The position numbers and the translations under genes were made by a program. A DNA stretch of 64,000 bases from Bacillota bacterium (lineage in GTDB: Bacteria > Bacillota > Clostridia > Lachnospirales > Lachnospiraceae): NCBI GenBank assembly GCA_029558315.1, contig JAKQFQ010000334.1:1-64000 (forward strand). Direction: 5' to 3'. Below are positions 42,471-50,586 of the stretch, piece by piece. Positions within the stretch are counted from its first letter, which is position 1. Each line of letters begins with the position of its first letter. The notes under the pieces were generated by a model. The model made no database searches and was not told the DNA's origin. It was given only the letters and a program-made list of their open reading frames with translations.

Positions 42471-43739
42471 TTGCTGGAAATAAATTGTATGGAATCAGAT
42501 GCAGCTGCTAAGATTCTTGTAGTAGGTGTAGGTGGAGCAGGTAATAACGCTGTTAATCGAATGATTGATGAAGGAATTATTGGCGTTGAATATATTGGAG
42601 TAAATACTGACAAGCAGGCATTACAGTTATGTAAAGCTACCAATTTAATTCAGATTGGTGAGAAACTCACCAAAGGACTTGGTGCTGGAGCTAAGCCGGA
42701 AGTTGGTCAACAGGCTGCAGAGGAAAGTGCAGATGAGATTACAGAAGCAATTCAGGGTGCTGATATGGTATTTGTTACCGCAGGAATGGGTGGCGGTACC
42801 GGAACAGGAGCAGCCCCGGTAGTTGCAAAACTTGCAAAAGAACAGGGATGTCTGACTGTTGCGGTTGTTACAAAGCCTTTTGCATTTGAACAGAAGAAAC
42901 GTATGGACAATGCGATGATTGGTATTGAGAATTTAAAAGGTAATGTAGATACCATGATTGTTATTCCCAATGAAAAGCTTCTTGAAATTGTGGACAAACG
43001 TACTTCATTTAGAGATGCATTCCGTAAAGCTGATGAAGTGTTACAGCAGGCAGTTCGTGGTATTACTGATCTGATTAATGTTCCATCTGATATCAATCTT
43101 GATTTTGCTGATGTGCAGACGGTTATGAAGGATAAGGGCGTTGCTCATGTGGGAATTGGTATGGGTAACGGTGATGACAAAGCCCTGGATGCAGTTCAGA
43201 TGGCAGTACAGAGCCCGCTTCTTGAGACAACGATATCCGATGCGTCAGATATTATTATCAATGTTACCGGTGATATTACCCTTTATGATCCTGCTGCAGC
43301 AGCAGAATACATAGAAGGAATTACCGGAGATGAAGTTAATGTAATCTTTGGTGCAAGAGTGGATGAATCCATGACAGACACCTGTGTTGTAACTGTAATT
43401 GCAACCGGAATTGAACCGCCGGTTACATATGCAAGTAAGATTACGAGTGCAAAGGATTATCGCCCAGGATTTAAGGCAAAGACTGTATCCGGAGTTACGA
43501 GTGGGAATACAACAGTGATTCCAAATGTTGCAGGAGTAAGTGCACGACCGACAGGACAGGCAGTACCGACTTCGGGAATTCAGGCAGGGGACAAGCCCAA
43601 GACGTTATTTACCGGAACAAGCAATATCCCGACCTTTAATGGTAAATTCAACTCTAAGATAAAGGAACAGAGTTATGATATTCCAACCTTTATCAAAACA
43701 GCCAGCAAGAACAAGAGCGAAGAAGACGGTAAAGAATAA
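42471..43739 (+). CDS. ftsZ: Cell division GTPase FtsZ
   Basis: A 422-residue tubulin homologue that forms the division and asymmetric septum ring. Start TTG at 42471 was chosen because TAGGAGGAG lies seven bases before it and it gives MLEINCMES; an earlier in-frame TTG is part of the -35 box. [14 protein letters not shown] starts the GTP fold, [12 protein letters not shown] (from residue 104) is the tubulin signature, and the T7 loop [11 protein letters not shown] is intact. The C-terminal linker ends with [14 protein letters not shown], the conserved peptide bound by FtsA or SepF. No ftsA is nearby. Confidence 0.97.
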   Translation: MLEINCMESDAAAKILVVGVGGAGNNAVNRMIDEGIIGVEYIGVNTDKQALQLCKATNLIQIGEKLTKGLGAGAKPEVGQQAAEESADEITEAIQGADMVFVTAGMGGGTGTGAAPVVAKLAKEQGCLTVAVVTKPFAFEQKKRMDNAMIGIENLKGNVDTMIVIPNEKLLEIVDKRTSFRDAFRKADEVLQQAVRGITDLINVPSDINLDFADVQTVMKDKGVAHVGIGMGNGDDKALDAVQMAVQSPLLETTISDASDIIINVTGDITLYDPAAAAEYIEGITGDEVNVIFGARVDESMTDTCVVTVIATGIEPPVTYASKITSAKDYRPGFKAKTVSGVTSGNTTVIPNVAGVSARPTGQAVPTSGIQAGDKPKTLFTGTSNIPTFNGKFNSKIKEQSYDIPTFIKTASKNKSEEDGKE

Positions 43740-43756
43740 AAATACATGATTTGAGT

Positions 43757-43797
43757 AGCTGTGAGAAATGCAAAAGCATTTTTCACAGCTTTTTTTG
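43757..43797 (+). terminator. Strong terminator after ftsZ
   Basis: AGCTGTGAGAAATGC (43757-43771) pairs with GCATTTTTCACAGCT (43776-43790) with one wobble, followed by seven Ts. It separates ftsZ from the spoIIG operon. Confidence 0.92.
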
Positions 43798-43810
43798 TGC
43801 AATTGAAAAG

Positions 43811-43908
43811 TGCGACAGACCTTTTACATTTAATGCAGAAATTTGCCGTAAGAAAATAAAGATGCAGGAGTGCCTTTGACATATTTCGCCGTGCTAATTG
43901 GCTATAAT
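43811..43908 (+). promoter_or_regulatory. spoIIG-type promoter: long spacer and Spo0A-like boxes
   Basis: TTGACA (43876-43881) and TATAAT (43903-43908) are perfect boxes but 21 bases apart, too far for sigma-A alone. The B. subtilis spoIIG promoter also has a too-long spacer (22) and needs Spo0A. On the minus strand TGTCAAA overlaps the -35, and TGTCGCA lies at 43811-43817, each one base from the 0A box TGTCGAA. The start near 43915 fits the spoIIGA GTG at 43936. Spo0A binding is inferred. Confidence 0.7.
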
Positions 43909-43935
43909 GATGGAATAGAAAACAGGGAGGCTGGG

Positions 43936-44760
43936 GTGAGAGAATATCACTATACTGTGTACGTGGATGTACTGTTGGTCAAAAATTTTCTAATGTGCAT
44001 ACTTCTTCTGTTGGGACTTCTTGTCTGGCAGAAAAGGGAATTGGGCCTTATTAAGATATTAAAACTGTGGTGGAAACGTCTTTTGCTCTATGCCGGGATC
44101 TGGTCGGGAACAACAGTGCTTGGGTTGATATTTCCACAACCGTTGCGGTGGAGCTTAGGACTTTTGCTGGAGAGTGTGTGGCTGTGGTTTGTGCTGAACA
44201 AGGTTGGTGAAGCACAGATGAAGAAGAGGTCTCAAGTCGTCGTTATTGTGTTCAGTGGCTTATATTATTCCGGAGGACTTGGATTGTTTTTGAGATTTGA
44301 AAGGTGGAGTGCAATCAATGTCAATGAGCTTTGGTGTGTTCTCCTGCTCTTTTTCCTCCTGACCTCATTTTGGCTTCGCCAGAAACAAAAAGGGTTCTAT
44401 ACCGTTACGTTGCATTATAAAGGTCAGATGATTCAGGTCAAAGCCCTGGGGGACACCGGAAATGCATTAAGAGAACCATTGACGGGACGTAATGTTTCGG
44501 TAATGGAACAGCGAATGCTTCCGGGCATGGATGATATTATGACAGAAGACCTGGCCTTGTCACGGGGGGTGTTTGTGATTCCCTATCACTGCGTTGGAAC
44601 AATCAGCGGAGTTTTACCCGGCATTCTGGTAAAGGACGTAATCATAGAAAATGGCACAAGACGATTGATCGCAAAAGAAATGATGATAGCACTTTGCCCT
44701 GACCGGTTATCCGGAAGCGGCAGCTATCAGATGTTGTTACATATGGGATATTTGTCCTGA
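43936..44760 (+). CDS. spoIIGA: Pro-sigma-E processing peptidase SpoIIGA
   Basis: A 274-residue protein. GTG 43936 was chosen because GGGAGG precedes it closely and it lies after the predicted transcript start; an earlier GTG lies upstream of the promoter. About five membrane helices in the first 155 residues are followed by a cytoplasmic aspartic-protease-like domain with D173-T-G in GDTGNALREPLTGR. SpoIIGA cuts the propeptide of sigma-E in the mother cell after septation, and the next gene is its substrate. Confidence 0.92.
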   Translation: MREYHYTVYVDVLLVKNFLMCILLLLGLLVWQKRELGLIKILKLWWKRLLLYAGIWSGTTVLGLIFPQPLRWSLGLLLESVWLWFVLNKVGEAQMKKRSQVVVIVFSGLYYSGGLGLFLRFERWSAINVNELWCVLLLFFLLTSFWLRQKQKGFYTVTLHYKGQMIQVKALGDTGNALREPLTGRNVSVMEQRMLPGMDDIMTEDLALSRGVFVIPYHCVGTISGVLPGILVKDVIIENGTRRLIAKEMMIALCPDRLSGSGSYQMLLHMGYLS

Positions 44761-44799
44761 TGCAGGACGATCAGTTTGGTAGAAAAGGAGGAGATAAAA

Positions 44800-45534
44800 A
44801 TGGAATTGACATTACCGGTACGCTTATGCTGGTTGCTTGGAAAAAGTAATAAAAAGTCGGATGAGAATAATGTAAGAGAATTACATTATATAGGAGGAAC
44901 GGATGTGTTGCCATCCCCGCTTGACCCGGTGGAAGAAGGAAAAATGATACAAATGCTGGAAAACGGACAGGAAGCGACTGCAAAACCGATTTTAATAGAA
45001 CATAATCTCAGACTTGTCGTTTATATCGCAAAGAAATTTGACAATACCGGAATCGGCGTGGAGGATCTGGTTTCCATTGGAACCATCGGCCTGATTAAAT
45101 CAATTAATACATTTCGCTCGGAAAAGAATATTAAGCTTGCGACATATGCATCTCGCTGTATTGAAAATGAGATATTAATGTATTTAAGACGTAATAACAA
45201 GACGCGAATGGAGGTCTCTATTGATGAGCCGTTAAATGTAGACTGGGACGGAAATGAACTGTTACTTTCAGATATTCTTGGAACCGACGAGGATGTTATC
45301 TACAGAGATCTGGAAAATGAAGTAGAGAGAAAACTCTTAATTCGGGCGGTGGAAAAACTAAAGGAACGTGAAAAAACGATTGTGATGCTGCGATTTGGCT
45401 TAAACAGAAAGGATGGCAGGGAAATGACGCAAAAAGAAGTTGCGCAGTTACTCGGTATTTCCCAATCCTACATATCCAGATTAGAGAAGAAAATAATGAA
45501 ACGATTGCAAAAAGAGATGGTGAGAGTGGAATAA
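44800..45534 (+). CDS. sigE: Mother-cell sporulation sigma factor, pro-sigma-E
   Basis: A 244-residue sigma factor. ATG 44800 follows AAAAGGAGGAG; an in-frame start 24 bases earlier is rejected. The short N-terminal prosequence ([17 protein letters not shown]) precedes the [12 protein letters not shown] site region where SpoIIGA cleaves. Region 2 contains [17 protein letters not shown] and [20 protein letters not shown], and region 4 contains [20 protein letters not shown]. Sigma-E directs mother-cell genes including spoIIIA. The usual next gene, sigG, is absent; spoIIIAA begins one base after the stop. Confidence 0.95.
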   Translation: MELTLPVRLCWLLGKSNKKSDENNVRELHYIGGTDVLPSPLDPVEEGKMIQMLENGQEATAKPILIEHNLRLVVYIAKKFDNTGIGVEDLVSIGTIGLIKSINTFRSEKNIKLATYASRCIENEILMYLRRNNKTRMEVSIDEPLNVDWDGNELLLSDILGTDEDVIYRDLENEVERKLLIRAVEKLKEREKTIVMLRFGLNRKDGREMTQKEVAQLLGISQSYISRLEKKIMKRLQKEMVRVE

Positions 45535-45535
45535 A

Positions 45536-46507
45536 ATGGACAACACCTCATATATTGAAAGGAAAGCATTGTTTCCACCGATGTTTGATTCATTGGCGGA
45601 AGGGATTGCAGGTCTTAAAGGATTGCAGGAGATCAGAATGCGATGTAACCGCCCGATCAGGGTGCTTTGCGGTAATCATGAATATATGGTGAATCATCAG
45701 GGGGCGCGATGTCAGAATGAAGCATCCGCCTTCTGGATGCAACAGGAGGACATGGATGCGCTTCTGTCGCATCTATGTCACTACTCGATTTATGCCTACG
45801 AAGAAGAAATCAGGCAGGGATATCTGACGATGGCAGGAGGGCATCGTGTTGGTATCGCGGGACAGGCTGTTGTGCGCGATGATGGGATTGTCACAATTCA
45901 TCCGGTTGCAAGTATTAATATCAGAATTGCACATGAAAAGATTGGCTGTGCTAATCTGGTCTTGCCGTATTTATATCTGAATCATCATTTGTGCAACACC
46001 TTAATTGTTTCCCCACCGGCATGCGGCAAGACTACTTTGTTAAGAGACCTGATTCGTCAGATTTCTGACGGAGGTGTGTTAGACAGAGGCAGAAATGTCG
46101 GCGTTGTAGACGAACGTTCTGAGATTGGTGGAACTTACAGGGGAAGATTGTGTAACGATTTGGGAAGCCGTACGGATGTAATGGATGCCTGCCCCAAATC
46201 CATTGGCATGATGCTGCTGATTCGTTCCATGAATCCGGACGTGATCGCAGTGGATGAGTTGGGGAGTACGACGGATATGATTGCAATGCAACAGGTAATC
46301 AGCTGCGGCTGTAAGGTGATTGCTACGGTACATGGCAGTGGAATAGAGGATTTATACCGTAAGCGCTATTTGGAGGAGATTATGAAGGAAAAAATCTTTG
46401 AGCGGATTGTTCTGTTGGGGAAACAGAACGGAGCAGGAACGCTCCTTGGAATTTATGATGAAAACGCCAAGCCACTAAGCGATAACGCGACAGGTCAATT
46501 GCTATGA
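45536..46507 (+). CDS. spoIIIAA: Stage III sporulation ATPase SpoIIIAA
   Basis: A 323-residue secretion-type ATPase, the motor of the SpoIIIA-SpoIIQ channel joining mother cell and forespore. Walker A is SPPACGKTTLLRD (about 159-171), preceded by an N-terminal domain (LQEIRMRCNRPIRV, GGHRVGIAGQAV). Walker B-like VIAVDELGS and HGSG follow. Its ATG lies one base after the sigE stop and its last codons overlap spoIIIAB (ATGA). Confidence 0.95.
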   Translation: MDNTSYIERKALFPPMFDSLAEGIAGLKGLQEIRMRCNRPIRVLCGNHEYMVNHQGARCQNEASAFWMQQEDMDALLSHLCHYSIYAYEEEIRQGYLTMAGGHRVGIAGQAVVRDDGIVTIHPVASINIRIAHEKIGCANLVLPYLYLNHHLCNTLIVSPPACGKTTLLRDLIRQISDGGVLDRGRNVGVVDERSEIGGTYRGRLCNDLGSRTDVMDACPKSIGMMLLIRSMNPDVIAVDELGSTTDMIAMQQVISCGCKVIATVHGSGIEDLYRKRYLEEIMKEKIFERIVLLGKQNGAGTLLGIYDENAKPLSDNATGQLL

Positions 46508-47022
46508 TTGGCAAATGGATTGGTGCGGGACTGCTTGTTATGGGCTGCTTTTTATATGGGTATTTTCTTGCACTTGAAATCAGAAAACGAAGAGAAGAAT
46601 TGCAATATCTAGGACAGCTGTTGATCTTTTTGAAAAGTGAAATTACATATAAACGAGCTTCGCTGGAGGATGCATGTCAACATATGGCCAGGCAGGCCAG
46701 GGCACCTTATGAGGAATGCTTCCTGACAATGAACAAACAAATGAAATTAGAAGGTCAGACATTTGAAGACACATGGAAAGCAGCCTTAAAGGCAATGGTA
46801 CAAAAAACATGGCTGAAGGAAGAGGATGTGCATTGCATTGAAGAAATTGCTTTGTTTGGGGGTGTTTGGGACATAACATTGCTCATTGGTCTGCTGGATC
46901 GAAGTATGGAAGAAGTAGCAAGGCAAATAGAATATCTGGATCAGGAATATGAAAAGAAAGGAAAGACCTATCTATATCTTGGCGGCTGTACCGGAATTGG
47001 TCTGGTGATTCTACTGGTATAG
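46504..47022 (+). CDS. spoIIIAB: Stage III sporulation protein SpoIIIAB
   Basis: A 172-residue protein with an N-terminal membrane helix (about 5-24), a helical cytoplasmic core resembling GspF (REELQYLGQLLIFLKSEITY), and a C-terminal helix (YLYLGGCTGIGLVILLV). It belongs to the SpoIIIA channel platform. Identification rests on position between AA and AC plus this layout. Confidence 0.9.
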   Translation: MIGKWIGAGLLVMGCFLYGYFLALEIRKRREELQYLGQLLIFLKSEITYKRASLEDACQHMARQARAPYEECFLTMNKQMKLEGQTFEDTWKAALKAMVQKTWLKEEDVHCIEEIALFGGVWDITLLIGLLDRSMEEVARQIEYLDQEYEKKGKTYLYLGGCTGIGLVILLV

Positions 47023-47038
47023 AATTGGGGAAGGGTGC

Positions 47039-47233
47039 ATGAGTGAAAATCTGATACTAAAAATTGCAGCAGTTGGAATCCTGATAACAATTCTGAATCA
47101 GGTACTAAAACACAGCGGACGCGAAGAACAGGCATTTCTACTCAGCCTTGCAGGACTGATTCTGGTGCTGACCTGGATTGTTCCCTATATCCTGGATCTG
47201 TTTCTTCTGATTAAGGAATTGTTTGAAATCTAA
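47039..47233 (+). CDS. spoIIIAC: Stage III sporulation protein SpoIIIAC
   Basis: A 64-residue protein with two membrane helices (about 7-24 and 32-58); QVLKHSGREEQAFLLSLAG is the conserved loop of the family. Normal length. GGGGAAGGG precedes the ATG. It is homologous to the C-terminal part of SpoIIIAD next door. Confidence 0.92.
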   Translation: MSENLILKIAAVGILITILNQVLKHSGREEQAFLLSLAGLILVLTWIVPYILDLFLLIKELFEI

Positions 47234-47279
47234 GAAGCACAGGAAACATTTATGTTTTATGGCAGAATAGGAGATTACT

Positions 47280-47666
47280 TTGGATGCAATTAGAATCGCT
47301 ATACTTGGCATCTTGGCTATGCTGATGATACAAATGATTCGTCCTAAGGAACCGATGGCAGCAATTGGGCTATCCCTAGCCTGTGCTTTTTTGATTCTTT
47401 GCAATGTGTTAGGAAAGGCCATCGTAATATTTACATCCATCAGTGACCTTCTGACGATGCTCGAACCTGCCAATTCTTATCTGGCAATTCTGATTAAGGC
47501 CGTTGGAATAACAATGATAACGGAATTCTCAGCTGCAATCTGTCGTGAAAATGGAATGCTTTCAATTGCAGATGGAATCAGAACGTTTGGCAAAATGTCG
47601 GTGTTGCTTCTTGGCGTTCCCATTCTTAGCACCTTACTTGAGATGATTGGAGGGCTGACTTTGTGA
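47280..47666 (+). CDS. spoIIIAD: Stage III sporulation protein SpoIIIAD
   Basis: A 128-residue membrane protein with about four helices, including IGLSLACAFLILCNVLGKAI and the conserved AVGITMITEFSAAICRENG. The start is TTG, with TAGGAG seven bases upstream. It is part of the SpoIIIA membrane complex. Its end overlaps the spoIIIAE GTG. Confidence 0.92.
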   Translation: MDAIRIAILGILAMLMIQMIRPKEPMAAIGLSLACAFLILCNVLGKAIVIFTSISDLLTMLEPANSYLAILIKAVGITMITEFSAAICRENGMLSIADGIRTFGKMSVLLLGVPILSTLLEMIGGLTL

Positions 47667-48787
47667 GAAAGTATAGATTAGTTATTTCGTTTGTATTGTT
47701 TTTTATGTTATCGCTACAGGTAAATGCGACTGAACTGAAAGATGAATTGTTAGGAGAATATGATTTTACAGAGGCGCAGGAAAGTGTAGAAGATAGTCTG
47801 CCACAGGATACACCTTCCATGAAGGAATTGTTGGAAAAGGCTCTTCATGGTGAAATTCTGATTTCTCCTGCGAATCTGTGTAAGATAGCAGTGGAATCGG
47901 TTAAGGAGGAGGCAGCCGCACAAAAAGAACTGTTTGCAGTCATCATTCTTAGTGGTCTTCTTGCAGCGTTATGCAAAAATCTCGCAGGATTTTGTGAGAA
48001 CAGGCAGATTGTCTCTTTAGGGTATTACTTTATCTATTTGCTGCTTGCAATCTACTTACTGAATGCCTTTATGCAGGCAACGCAAATTGCGGATGAATGT
48101 ATTACCCATCTGATAGAATTCCTACAGGTGTTATTACCGTCCTATTTTATCGCTGTAGGAGTTGCAGTGGGCAGTAGTACAGCGACCGGATTTTATCAGA
48201 TCGCGATGCTGGGAATCTATGTTGTATGGGGACTCATGAAAATACTTCTAATTCCGGGATGCTGTATTTATATGTTCCTTACAATTATCAATGGAATCTC
48301 CGGAGAGGATCGGATGGCCTCGTTGCTGAGATTATTGCTGAAGCTCATTCAGTATGTGCAAAAGACCTGCATGACTGTTATTGGGGGCCTTGGAATTATA
48401 CAGGGACTGGTATCTCCGGTATTGGACGGAGTGGGCTATGGTGCTGCTAAGAAAATACTCGCAGCAATTCCGGGGGTTGGAAATGTTACAGATGCTACAT
48501 TGCAAATGGTAACAGGCTCATTGCTTTTATTGAAGAATGGAATAGGCGCAGTGATTCTCGTTGTAATGATCCTGTTATGTGTTGTTCCGCTGGTGAGAAT
48601 TACCGTTATTGTTCTGGTATTAAAGGGCGGAAGCGCACTGATTGGAATGGTAACAGATTTTCGCATTGTACAATGCAGCGATCGCATAGGAAGTGGCAGT
48701 CTGCAGCTGTTAAAAATACTTGCATCTGCATTTGCCCTTAACTTTGTTACAGTCGCGATGGTCGCTTCTCTTAGGGGGAGCAACTGA
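47663..48787 (+). CDS. spoIIIAE: Stage III sporulation protein SpoIIIAE
   Basis: A 374-residue protein with an N-terminal signal-like helix (RLVISFVLFFMLSLQVNA) and about seven further helices after residue 80. The conserved core around PGCCIYMFLTIINGISGEDR and the C-terminal MVTDFRIVQCSDRIGSGSLQ fit the family. It is the largest membrane part of the SpoIIIA channel. Start GTG, overlapping spoIIIAD. Confidence 0.93.
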   Translation: MRKYRLVISFVLFFMLSLQVNATELKDELLGEYDFTEAQESVEDSLPQDTPSMKELLEKALHGEILISPANLCKIAVESVKEEAAAQKELFAVIILSGLLAALCKNLAGFCENRQIVSLGYYFIYLLLAIYLLNAFMQATQIADECITHLIEFLQVLLPSYFIAVGVAVGSSTATGFYQIAMLGIYVVWGLMKILLIPGCCIYMFLTIINGISGEDRMASLLRLLLKLIQYVQKTCMTVIGGLGIIQGLVSPVLDGVGYGAAKKILAAIPGVGNVTDATLQMVTGSLLLLKNGIGAVILVVMILLCVVPLVRITVIVLVLKGGSALIGMVTDFRIVQCSDRIGSGSLQLLKILASAFALNFVTVAMVASLRGSN

Positions 48788-48809
48788 TGGGAAATAAGAG
48801 GTGATAACT

Positions 48810-49178
48810 ATGGAAGCATGGCTGGAGTGTATGAAAACAGCAGGAATCTTTCTGACTATTGCAGAATTGATTCTTCATCTTGTACCCAATGCAGAATATG
48901 AAAAGTATGTTCGTTAGCTGCTGGACCTCTGTGTAGTAATCGTTTTGTTCTGGCCCCTGGTCAATTCTGAGTCAAGAGAAGAGCTGCTGCAATCGATTAA
49001 TAAGATGGCGGAGTATGAGAGCGTATGGAGTGAGGCATCAGAAGAACTGACAGTAGATTATCTGAATCTACAGGAACCGGAGCGTGTCAGTGAGATTATT
49101 CTTACTTATGAAGAAGCATTACAGCCGGAAGGGAGCGTTTCAGATGGAAAAGTTCTGGAAGAAACTATGGGAGAATGA
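48810..49178 (+). pseudogene. spoIIIAF: spoIIIAF interrupted by an in-frame TAG
   Basis: From ATG 48810 the frame reads MEAWLECMKTAGIFLTIAEL, then PNAEYEKYVR, TAG at 48915-48917, then LLDLCVVIVLFWPLVN and on to TGA at 49178. That is the SpoIIIAF pattern: helix, the NxxYEKYV-like link, second helix, then an external domain. Only the TAG breaks it. Reading through gives 122 residues, shorter than usual for the family, so the external domain may also be eroded. A weak internal TTG at 48945 has no good ribosome site. The gene overlaps spoIIIAG. Without suppression no intact SpoIIIAF is made. Confidence 0.82.
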
Positions 49179-49749
49179 GAAAATCAGGCAAATGTTTCGA
49201 AAAGAGAACCTGCTTGTGCTGATTCTGAGCGGAATCCTTCTGATGGTAATTGTATGGCCGATAGAAGGAAAGAAAAAGGAAACATCTGCTACACAGGAAT
49301 CGGTGCAGATAGATACAACCGGCAGCGAAGCAATTGCAGCCGGCAATGAAATGGGATACCAGACTTACGGGGCATTTCTGGAAGAAAGACTGGAAAATGT
49401 ATTATCCACGATGGAAGGCGTCGGAGAAGTATCTGTGATGCTGACATTTCATTCCTCTGATGAACGAATTATCTTAAAGGATGAGGAGAGCAGCAGCAGT
49501 GAGGACATTGGTACAGAGGAACAGAGCAACCAAACGCAGCAAAGTGAAATGACCGTATTTTATACAGACCAGGAAGGAAATGAACTCCCGTATGAAACAA
49601 CAGTATTATATCCCAAAGTGGAAGGCGTGGTAGTAGTTGCACAGGGAGCTGACAATCCTGTAATTGTTGTACAGATAACAGAAGTTGTTCAGGCATTATT
49701 TGATCTTGAAATTCATAAGATTAGAGTAGTAACAATGAAATCTGAATAG
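49144..49749 (+). CDS. spoIIIAG: Stage III sporulation protein SpoIIIAG
   Basis: A 201-residue protein beginning MEKFWKKLWENEKIRQMFRK. ATG 49144 has GAAGGGAG upstream; an earlier GTG lies deep in spoIIIAF. A helix at about 22-38 (NLLVLILSGILLMVIVW) is followed by an external ring-building domain (LSTMEGVGEVSVMLTFHSSD, then YPKVEGVVVVAQGADNP). A Ser/Glu/Gln-rich insertion (about 119-138) interrupts it. SpoIIIAG forms the large ring of the feeding channel. Confidence 0.92.
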   Translation: MEKFWKKLWENEKIRQMFRKENLLVLILSGILLMVIVWPIEGKKKETSATQESVQIDTTGSEAIAAGNEMGYQTYGAFLEERLENVLSTMEGVGEVSVMLTFHSSDERIILKDEESSSSEDIGTEEQSNQTQQSEMTVFYTDQEGNELPYETTVLYPKVEGVVVVAQGADNPVIVVQITEVVQALFDLEIHKIRVVTMKSE

Positions 49750-49766
49750 GAAGCGGGGAAAGAGAT

Positions 49767-50507
49767 TTGAAAAGAATGTTGAAAAAGAATCAGATTATGA
49801 TTACTGCACTTGCGATAATGATTGCTGTGGCCGGTTATCTGAATTTTACAGGCAATCAGGTAAAGGACGAAACGATGATATCTGAACTTACCGATTTGGA
49901 AACGGGCGGAGAAGATGTAACGGCACTGATTGGTACAGACAACCAGGAGATTGAAGCTTCGGCACTGGATATTTCAGCAGAAGATATTGAAATGGCAGAG
50001 ATTGAGAGTCTGGATGAAGATACAGTAGTTATTGCACAGGATTACATGGATGAAGAAATGGCAGAAATGATTGAGGAAAGTGTGTCCGCTAATGCGTCAC
50101 TGACAGTAGAAGAGGAACCCGGAGTTGCTGTTTATACCTCAACAACCAGCGTGACAAGTCTTGCTTCTGCGAGACTCATTAAGGAACAGACCAGGCCTCA
50201 GAACAGAGAAATGCTTCTGGAAGTTATCAATAGTTCAACAGCGGATGAAGCGTCCAGAAAGGAAGCAACACAGGCCATGATTATGATGACTGATATTGCA
50301 GAAAAGGAAGCTTCGGCAGAAATCATGCTGGAAGCCAAAGGGTTTAGCGAGGTGGTTGTCAGTATTACAGGTGATAGTGCAGATGTTGTGGTTGGATTGT
50401 CAGAGTTAAGTGATTCACAGTGCGCACAAATCATCGATATCGTTGCAAGAAAGACCGGAATTGCAGGCGAGAGCATTATCATTACACCGGTAAGTACAAT
50501 TGAATAA
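49767..50507 (+). CDS. spoIIIAH: Stage III sporulation protein SpoIIIAH
   Basis: A 246-residue protein with a helix at about 8-25 (QIMITALAIMIAVAGYLNF), an acidic linker with many Glu/Asp residues (about 35-110), and the YscJ/FliF-like domain at about 140-246 (NREMLLEVINSSTADEASRK, KGFSEVVVSITGDSADVVV). In Bacillus it binds SpoIIQ across the septum. Start TTG 49767 or ATG 49776; GGGGAAAGAG lies upstream of both. Last gene of the spoIIIA operon. Confidence 0.93.
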   Translation: MKRMLKKNQIMITALAIMIAVAGYLNFTGNQVKDETMISELTDLETGGEDVTALIGTDNQEIEASALDISAEDIEMAEIESLDEDTVVIAQDYMDEEMAEMIEESVSANASLTVEEEPGVAVYTSTTSVTSLASARLIKEQTRPQNREMLLEVINSSTADEASRKEATQAMIMMTDIAEKEASAEIMLEAKGFSEVVVSITGDSADVVVGLSELSDSQCAQIIDIVARKTGIAGESIIITPVSTIE

Positions 50508-50586
50508 ATATACAAAATGTGATATTCTTTTGTTATTGTTTTCAATATCTGGATATTACTAGTATACATAGAATGGAGGCAGACAA

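Noticed and set aside
43870-43935. Upstream GTG start for spoIIGA
   Set aside because: It lies before the predicted promoter elements, while GTG 43936 has GGGAGG and follows the expected transcript start.
48226-48450. 74-codon open frame inside spoIIIAE
   Set aside because: Out-of-frame shadow of a well conserved coding region, without ribosome site.
36634-48917. UAG recoded as an amino acid genome-wide
   Set aside because: About twenty genes in this window use TAG as their normal last codon, including sigH, recJ, priA, def, fmt, prkC, lgt, mraY, murD, deoB and recN. Two interrupted sporulation genes are better explained by mutation.
50508-50586. Terminator or promoter between spoIIIAH and deoB
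   Set aside because: A six-base inverted repeat (GATATT/AATATC) has a long loop and no T-run, and the possible -35/-10 pairs are poorly spaced.
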